Assembly (NCBI GenBank): GCA_945859605.1
Contig: OX243817.1
Span: 26,220,843 to 26,284,842 of the forward strand
Source of the DNA: Lumbricus rubellus
Taxonomy: Eukaryota > Annelida > Clitellata > Crassiclitellata > Lumbricidae
Length of the DNA: 64,000 nt
Reading direction: 5' to 3'
The translations under genes and the position numbers were made by a program. The notes beneath the pieces are model-generated. The model saw nothing but the letters and a program-made list of their open reading frames with translations. It did not search any database and had not been told where the DNA came from. Shown piece after piece: positions 59,101 to 64,000 of this stretch. The first letter of the stretch is position 1; every line of letters begins with the position of its first letter.

Positions 59101-61428
59101 GTTAGAAAACCAATGACAATGACCAAGATTTTCAGATTTTCAATGACCAATGGGAGAGAGAGTCACGGCCAAACCATCATGATCTCCAGGTCTTGATAAA
59201 GTTGATATCGCTATTAAGAAATATTACTGACCCAAGCAGAAACACCATCCACTAAAACACCATCGCCAAATCTCATGCAGGACGTGCTAAAAGTCCATGC
59301 TTTGTGCTAAGAGTTAGCAAAGATTGCTCATTTTATACCACACACGTCAAAACTGAAAAATGGCAAAATCCAATGTGGAAATTTGGTAACCTCTTCAGAA
59401 CGATGATCCATATTAGTTGAGAAATCGCAGTGAAATGCAAACCTCGAACATAAGAACTAAGAAGAGCTCTAAAAATGAAAACAATTAATTTAGTGAACTA
59501 CCTGCAAAGCTGATAATCTTTTCCTTTATGATTTTGAGTAGATATGAAGGAGATTTTGTAGAGCCATTGTCTTGTCTCTCTCCAGCAACTTCAGTCGTAT
59601 TTTCTACTTTTCTCAGACTCGGTTTCTCGTCCGCTACTCCTTCGGTAACCTGCGTCATCTCTCGCAGCCTCACAGGTTCCTGTTCACTACTAATTCCTTC
59701 GTGAGCGCCTCTTCCCGAATCCGCTCGGACGTCGGCATTTTTCTGTCTCCACCGCAGGTCGGAGAGATCATTTTTTATGAAATGCGAACGATCTAGCGCG
59801 TGGTTGGAGGAGTGGCTCTGAGCGTGCGATTTATTGTTGTTTAAAACGCATTTCTTTGAACCCGCATTTGCGGCTTTCTCGTCAGGCTTCTTCTGCGAGT
59901 CTGCGATGCCACCTGCACCATCGGATGATTTACCGGCAATTTTCTCCTCCGTTCGCTTCTGTGTGTCTTTGCTTTTTACGACGTCAGGAGTTTTGTACGA
60001 GTTAGTCCCATCCGAATATTCCTTCTGCGTTTTACCTCTTGCGTGGTCGGATGTTCTGCCTTCTTCAACCGTTTGCTTCGGCTGAGAAGATGTCTTTTGC
60101 GGAGGTTTTGATGATGCGGTGGCAAAAATTCGTCGTGGATCGAAGAACGGTTTAGCGTCCTGTGTCGTCTTTCTTCGGTCGAGGACCGGTTGGGTTTTCG
60201 AAGAAGAACCGAACGACGAATCTCGTCTGCTGCTCTCCTTCACGTTGCTTTCGTCTGTCGCAGACGTCTCGACTTTGGAAGTGCATTTTGAACCTCTGCT
60301 GAAGCTCTCGACAGAAACACCGGCGACGGCTGGCGCTACAGGTCGCAACGTTTCAAACGTATTTCCCGCTGAACGATCGATACCACGCTCAAGCGAATCC
60401 GAGCGATTCTCCGGTTTGCACGCAGCGGGTGGACAAAATACCGGAGTCGATTCAGCTGGAAACTCGTTGGCTGGACCACACAAAGGCACTTCCCGTGCAA
60501 AGCTATGAGGCACCGTAGTTGAAATAATCTGAGGCTTGTTACGTTGTTCATCGTGTGAAATTATACGAAGACTGTCGTTTATCAGAGAATCCTTAACAAA
60601 CGCAGAAGCCACATTGCCTGTTACAACAGGCTCTGTACTCCTTGCATGTCCAGAATTAGGCGTGGAATGAAACCACATGCCGCCCCCTTCGCTCTCATCA
60701 GTCTTCGGTGCGTTGATCTGACTGAATCGACGCAGCGGGTCGATCATGCTGAACGTCGACCAGTCAAAGTCGTCTGCTTTAGATTTTTTGCTTTCAGGCT
60801 CGCACTCCTTAAAATGACTCGTGGAAGAAGGCAGGTTGTCGCTTCTAATAGCTTGAGTATTTCTGAATGGAAACGTAGCTTGGGAGGAAAGAACATTCCC
60901 TTGACTTGGTCCAACCTTGATGCCAGGCATGACCTGCGCTGCAGCCATGTCATCGCGCAAACCCCCCACAGAGAAAGCATGATGGCCGCCACTGGATCTG
61001 TCGTAAACATGGCCAAGTCGTACGTCCGCCGACGATGGTTCCACGACGTTTCCCGGAAACACCTTTCCTCCGACGTTCTCCGCGGAATGTGCTGCACCAC
61101 AACCAGTGGGAAATGTTTCGCTGTGGTTGAGATGGCTTAGAATGGAACCAACTCCGACGCTCTGTCCACCAAAGACGAACTCCATGTCTGATAGACTTTG
61201 GTCAAAATCTTGGTCCCCATCATACATCGTTGCCTTCGAATGACTTCCGTGATGTCTCAAAGTCTCGTACGATCGACTGCCAACTGGAAGCGGTCCCTCG
61301 CAAAACTCAAAGATGTTTGTGTTAGGGCAGCTCGCCCGAATCCCATACAGCGACCCAGCGTTCAGACCTTCCGCCGCAACTTCCGCATTGGCAAATGTTC
61401 GACCGCAGTTATCACCAGACAATGCCAT
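52333..61428 (-). CDS. DNAJC14: DNAJC14-like ER J-domain protein, 12 coding exons
   Basis: Exons (minus order): 61428-59502, 59063-58991, 58699-58479, 57440-57389, 56866-56782, 55816-55748, 55252-55193, 54691-54644, 54173-54054, 53590-53489, 53015-52924, 52492-52333. All have GT-AG borders and matching phases, giving 1002 residues. ATG 61428 has an in-frame TGA 15 bases upstream. Residues 1-642 (one exon) are Ser-rich and probably disordered. Residues about 645-664 are a membrane segment ([17 protein letters not shown]) and a second amphipathic or membrane stretch follows ([13 protein letters not shown]). The J domain is about 757-825 with HPD at 783-785. The zinc-ribbon-like part uses C852, C855, C874 and C877. 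Then come WAES and DVTEWASCQ blocks and a basic RRRRRRR end. The order after the J domain matches the DNAJC14 (Jiv/DRIP78) family: ER-membrane Hsp70 co-chaperones, so the J domain should stimulate Hsp70 ATPase. Confidence 0.92.
53160..53345. mobile_element. Possible LINE 3' tails ending in (GAT)n
   Basis: AGCAGGACCTAAGATGATGA...and GGCCAGGACCTAAGAC flank a short (GAT)n. Read on the minus strand, the second block ends GGACAGAGAACCATCATC, a LINE-tail style. Assignment is tentative. It lies in a DNAJC14 intron. Confidence 0.35.
54301..54500 (+). mobile_element. tRNA-derived SINE in DNAJC14 intron
   Basis: A box TGGTGCAGTGG (54312-54322) and perfect B box GGTTCGAATCC (54355-54365), body CTTGGGCAAGTCCTTCACTC and TTCGGCGTGAAACTCC, tail CGGGAGCACCTCTGAGTAGA. 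Antisense to the host gene. Confidence 0.88.
54866..54945 (-). mobile_element. L2/CR1-like LINE 3' end, reversed
   Basis: The reverse complement contains GAGCGCCTCTGAGTAGATTT and GAGGCGCTATATAAATAC with TGAATGAAT steps, the common LINE/SINE tail. Confidence 0.65.
55335..55548 (+). mobile_element. tRNA-derived SINE in DNAJC14 intron
   Basis: A box TGGTGTAGTGG (55348-55358), degenerate B box GTTTCGAACCC (55383-55393), body TAAGTCCTTCACTTGCAATT, tail TCGGAAGCACCTCTGAGTAC and GGGGCGCTATAGCAAATGC. Confidence 0.85.
56207..56269 (+). mobile_element. 63-bp TTAA-flanked mini-element (c)
   Basis: CCCTTTAATGCCGAGATGGT...CCGGCATTAAAGGG between TTAA at 56203-56206 and 56270-56273. Perfect inverted tips CCCTTTAATGCCG. 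In an intron of the DNAJC14-like gene. Confidence 0.85.
56515..56577 (+). mobile_element. 63-bp TTAA-flanked mini-element (d)
   Basis: CCCTCTAATGCCGAGATGGT...TGGCATTAAAGGG between TTAA at 56511-56514 and 56578-56581. Nearly the same as copy c, 308 bp away. Confidence 0.85.
57151..57368 (+). mobile_element. tRNA-derived SINE in DNAJC14 intron
   Basis: A-box-like TGGTGTAGTAG (57162-57172), perfect B box GGTTCGAATCC (57205-57215), body CTTGGGCAAGTCCTTCACTC, tail CGGGAGCGCCTCTGAGTAGA and GGGGCGCTATAACAAGTGC. It ends only about 20 bp from the short exon 57389-57440. Confidence 0.88.
57655..58204. repeat. 21-bp minisatellite, about 26 units, in DNAJC14 intron
   Basis: Head-to-tail TACCACTTCATTGCATCCTC(T) units with few variants (CTTCC for CTTCA; CTC for CAC). 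Because 21 is a multiple of three, several frames stay open on both strands. It lies between the exons 58479-58699 and 57389-57440. Confidence 0.97.
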
Positions 61429-61528
61429 CGCTTCGATTCCTCAAAGACCTTTGTCATGCATGCGACAATGCAGAAGGCAGGTAACAATAGCCATACGTCT
61501 GGCCATTTGGAGCCGGCTTCTGTGAGAT
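61429..61528 (-). other. DNAJC14: 5' untranslated part of the DNAJC14-like first coding exon
   Basis: The sequence upstream of the ATG at 61428 runs to a probable acceptor (GTGGGTTGCAG) ending at 61529-61530. An in-frame TGA lies just before the ATG, so this part is untranslated and a separate upstream non-coding first exon is expected at higher coordinates. Confidence 0.6.
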
Positions 61529-61529
61529 C

Positions 61530-63120
61530 TGCAACCCACATAATTGACACATTAAAAATCATCTAAAAGGAAGTATATACAATATGCAATGTTTTAGTCA
61601 TATATACAAAATACATTTTAGTCATATATACAATATACAGTGTTTAGGTCAGCAATGTTCACCTAACTCAATGGATATGCAGCGCCATGGCCTACAAATT
61701 GTAAACATTTGACCAGAGCAAACTATGAAGAAGCAGATAACAATTAACAAAATTGTTCAGTCAATGTTATTTTGGTCGTAATAAACAGCATCATGTGATT
61801 CATTGATTCATGTTTAACGTTAATATTCTGTTTTATCCCAGCATTGAATACTGGTTTTGTATTCACCAGTCATGCTTGTTGCGTAGATTTTCCCAATTTT
61901 TAGATCCACCTGCCCTGGACATGTAATTCAGCCATTGCTAGTTTGTGAGCGATGATCATATTTGTAAGTGAAATAAATTTATTTTGATTGATCAGTTGGT
62001 TTACAGAAACGGGTTAGAGCCATCAATTTAACTCGGAATAGTTTTCGGGAGTTCAGCCTCTTTCTATCACAAAAATTGTTTCGTGAAATCAGGTGTTTGT
62101 GTACTTTTAATCGTTTTCAGGGATTCGGGTTTAGCCCCTTTAACCAATCGGCCACCGTGTCTCACAAACGATCAATCAACCAATCAATCAAAATTCTAGA
62201 ATAGAAAAAAATTGTGTCATAGAACATTAGAACTTGAACTTCAATTCGTCTCTTACATAAGCATTTGTCATTTTGTCCTGCCAGACTGCCTTTCAATGCC
62301 GCAGACTCTATAATTTTTTATTCTTCTTCTTCCTAGTTCATAACGATGTACTCAAATTTGCGATAAAACCAAATTCACTACTGCCTGTTTGCAATCGTGC
62401 ATAAAACAAGAAATTTTACATAAAAACTTGCGCTATATCAACTCAGAGTACACGAAGCAATTTGACGCTAAACCCCAATAATGTAACTAATACGTGCATA
62501 AGTTGCATTGGACACTTCCGCGCATCTTCCCGATGTAGCGGGATACTACCCCACCCCAACAATAAATCTACGCCTCCGAACAGGAAAGAACCTGCTGAAT
62601 AATTGTTAATGTTGAACAGTTACTTCTTATATTTACAGAAAGTCGTGTTTTAGCATGTCCTCGAATTAATTCTAAACCTTGAAACAATTATTGTTCGCTT
62701 TCGCTTCCTCCATTCAGCAGACAAATATTTTTCATGCACTTCATTTAGCGCCAGCTCTCCTAATGCTTGAAAATTTTAATTGTTTTGCCTCCTTAAATAT
62801 ATTCTGTAATACATCTATATGGTCTCAAAACTTTGCACCTTAATTTGTTCGATATTGTTCATGTTGAAAAATTACCCGACTTCAAAAAGGATTCTGACCC
62901 TACCTTGCAGAAAAAATTTAGGCCTACCTATAGGCCTAGCCTATAATTTTTATGAGGTCGTTGGTTGGCTGCATAGGCTACATAGGCCTACTGACAATGT
63001 TTTGACTTTCATTTTCAAAGCAAAAACTGCTTTCTGCAGCTCATGCTCATTCAGTGCAAACATTTTGCCTACAATAGCTAAGAACAGCATGCATAATTGC
63101 CTGTTTGGTAAATAATAATT
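61530..63120. other. Upstream region of the DNAJC14-like gene, no gene seen
   Basis: AT-rich. Contains CCAAT-like and (AATC)n steps near 62140-62200. The first exon and promoter of the DNAJC14-like gene probably lie here but I could not locate them. Confidence 0.4.
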
Positions 63121-63221
63121 CTAGGCTAGGCCCTAATTGCGATTTCAGGGAGGAAGAGAACAACCTCCTTCTTTCCCACGCTTGCGTCTGGTACGAACAG
63201 TGGCGAATCGTAATCTCCATC

Positions 63222-63314
63222 TTCGAATTTCTAAAGCGCTACTTGAAACCAAGCGTGGGGCACCAGCTTATTCACGAGCGCTGCGTTGGGTCAAAAGGGT
63301 TGTCCGTAAGAGTA
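63222..63314 (+). repeat. Dispersed repeat copy (matches 17912-18010 reversed)
   Basis: TGGGGCACCAGCTTATTCAC and GAGCGCTGCGTTG blocks match the minus strand of 17912-18010 closely. The frame GAPAYSRALRWVKRVVRKS suggests decayed coding sequence of a mobile element. Confidence 0.65.
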
Positions 63315-63382
63315 GGCCTAGTTATAACTTCCTTTATGCATGGGCAAGTTACTGCTACGATAACAGACTTAGCCTACTAGGC

Positions 63383-64000
63383 CAGGGGTGTAACGAGGTT
63401 TAGAAAAGTGGGGGGCCTAAATAGGACGTAGTGGATTTATTTGGCGCGAAGCGCCAAAAAATTTTTTTAAGGGCCCCCCCAGTTTTTCACAAGGCCCCCC
63501 CAAGTGGGGGGGCCCTGGGGAGCCTTAGTAACAAATGGGGCAGCTTCAAAAGTCCCAAATTAATCCTCTAATTAGAGTATAAATGGGTGAAATTGGGTGA
63601 AAATAGAGAGGAGACGTGTCAGACGGGATATGAAAATACAACAGAGAAAAAAGACGGAAATATCGTAGAGTTATAGGATTATCGTAGGATCATTGAGTCT
63701 ATTAGAGTTTAAGTACTATTACTAATGCAGCCGACTTCTGTACGGCAAGTCTTGACTCTTAAAAATTGATGTGAAATTGTGAATTATTTGATGTACACAT
63801 TTGAAACAAAAAATGGGAATATCTCAATTTGGACATATCCCTAGATTAGTGGAATGGCAAGCGACCGTAGCGACGATATAGGCATCTAAACATTCTGAAG
63901 ACTTGTAGTCTACAGTCGATCGCAGGGGTGTAACGAGTGGGGGGGGCCTGGGGGGCTGTAGGCTATTGAAAAAACTGCAATTGTCTGAATTTCTAAGGTG
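63383..64000. mobile_element. hAT-like termini CAGGGGTGTAACGAG (two)
   Basis: CAGGGGTGTAACGAG occurs at about 63383 and again at about 63925, each followed by a G-rich GGGGGGCC stretch. TTGGCGCGAAGCGCCAA near 63440 is a palindrome. The second copy runs off the window, so element boundaries cannot be set. Confidence 0.5.

Overview
This window is animal nuclear DNA, most likely from a marine invertebrate. It has split genes with GT-AG introns, a Ty3/gypsy LTR retrotransposon, LINE and tRNA-SINE pieces, many short DNA transposons, and long microsatellites. The octamer TAGGCCTA is scattered through it. I associate that motif with echinoderm and other invertebrate deuterostome genomes, but this is inference and the phylum is not proven. 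No bacterial-style operons are present.

Layout. 1-3.7 kb: minisatellites, inverted repeats and a MITE. 3.7-9.4 kb and 11.4-17.7 kb: two direct copies of one segmental duplication. Each carries a Ty3/gypsy integrase remnant, a 33-bp minisatellite and, on the minus strand, a single-exon gene for a large multi-pass membrane protein of a family I do not recognise. Between the copies lie a broken LINE and a Tc/mariner-like remnant. 18.1-18.9 kb: a hAT-type MITE with an exact 8-bp target duplication.

20.0-46.4 kb, plus strand: the 3' part of a split gene. I assembled it from splice sites and matching phases as CUB-like domain, Sushi domain, short linker, transmembrane helix and a long cytoplasmic tail. 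Its 20-kb first visible intron holds a complete 10.9-kb Ty3/gypsy element (23541-34469). The element has LTRs in which I see no difference, an intact 1655-codon Gag-Pol frame and an extra downstream ORF. That ORF is preceded by a diverged copy of the element's own U3 promoter region.

46.4-52.3 kb: intergenic DNA with a LINE fragment, a second hAT MITE, a promoter-like stretch and 63-bp TTAA-flanked mini-elements. 52.3-61.5 kb, minus strand: a complete 12-coding-exon DNAJC14-like gene (1002 codons plus stop), with tRNA-SINEs, mini-elements and a 21-bp minisatellite in its introns. 61.5-64 kb: non-coding DNA ending in hAT-like termini.

The most unusual signal is the retrotransposon's internal U3-like promoter module feeding a small zinc-finger/acidic ORF. 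This resembles, by inferred analogy only, the internal-promoter/transactivator layout of foamy viruses. Also notable are the membrane-protein gene whose 45-bp repeats reiterate the end of its signal peptide, and the ultrashort TTAA elements, one of which has an empty-site comparison inside the window.
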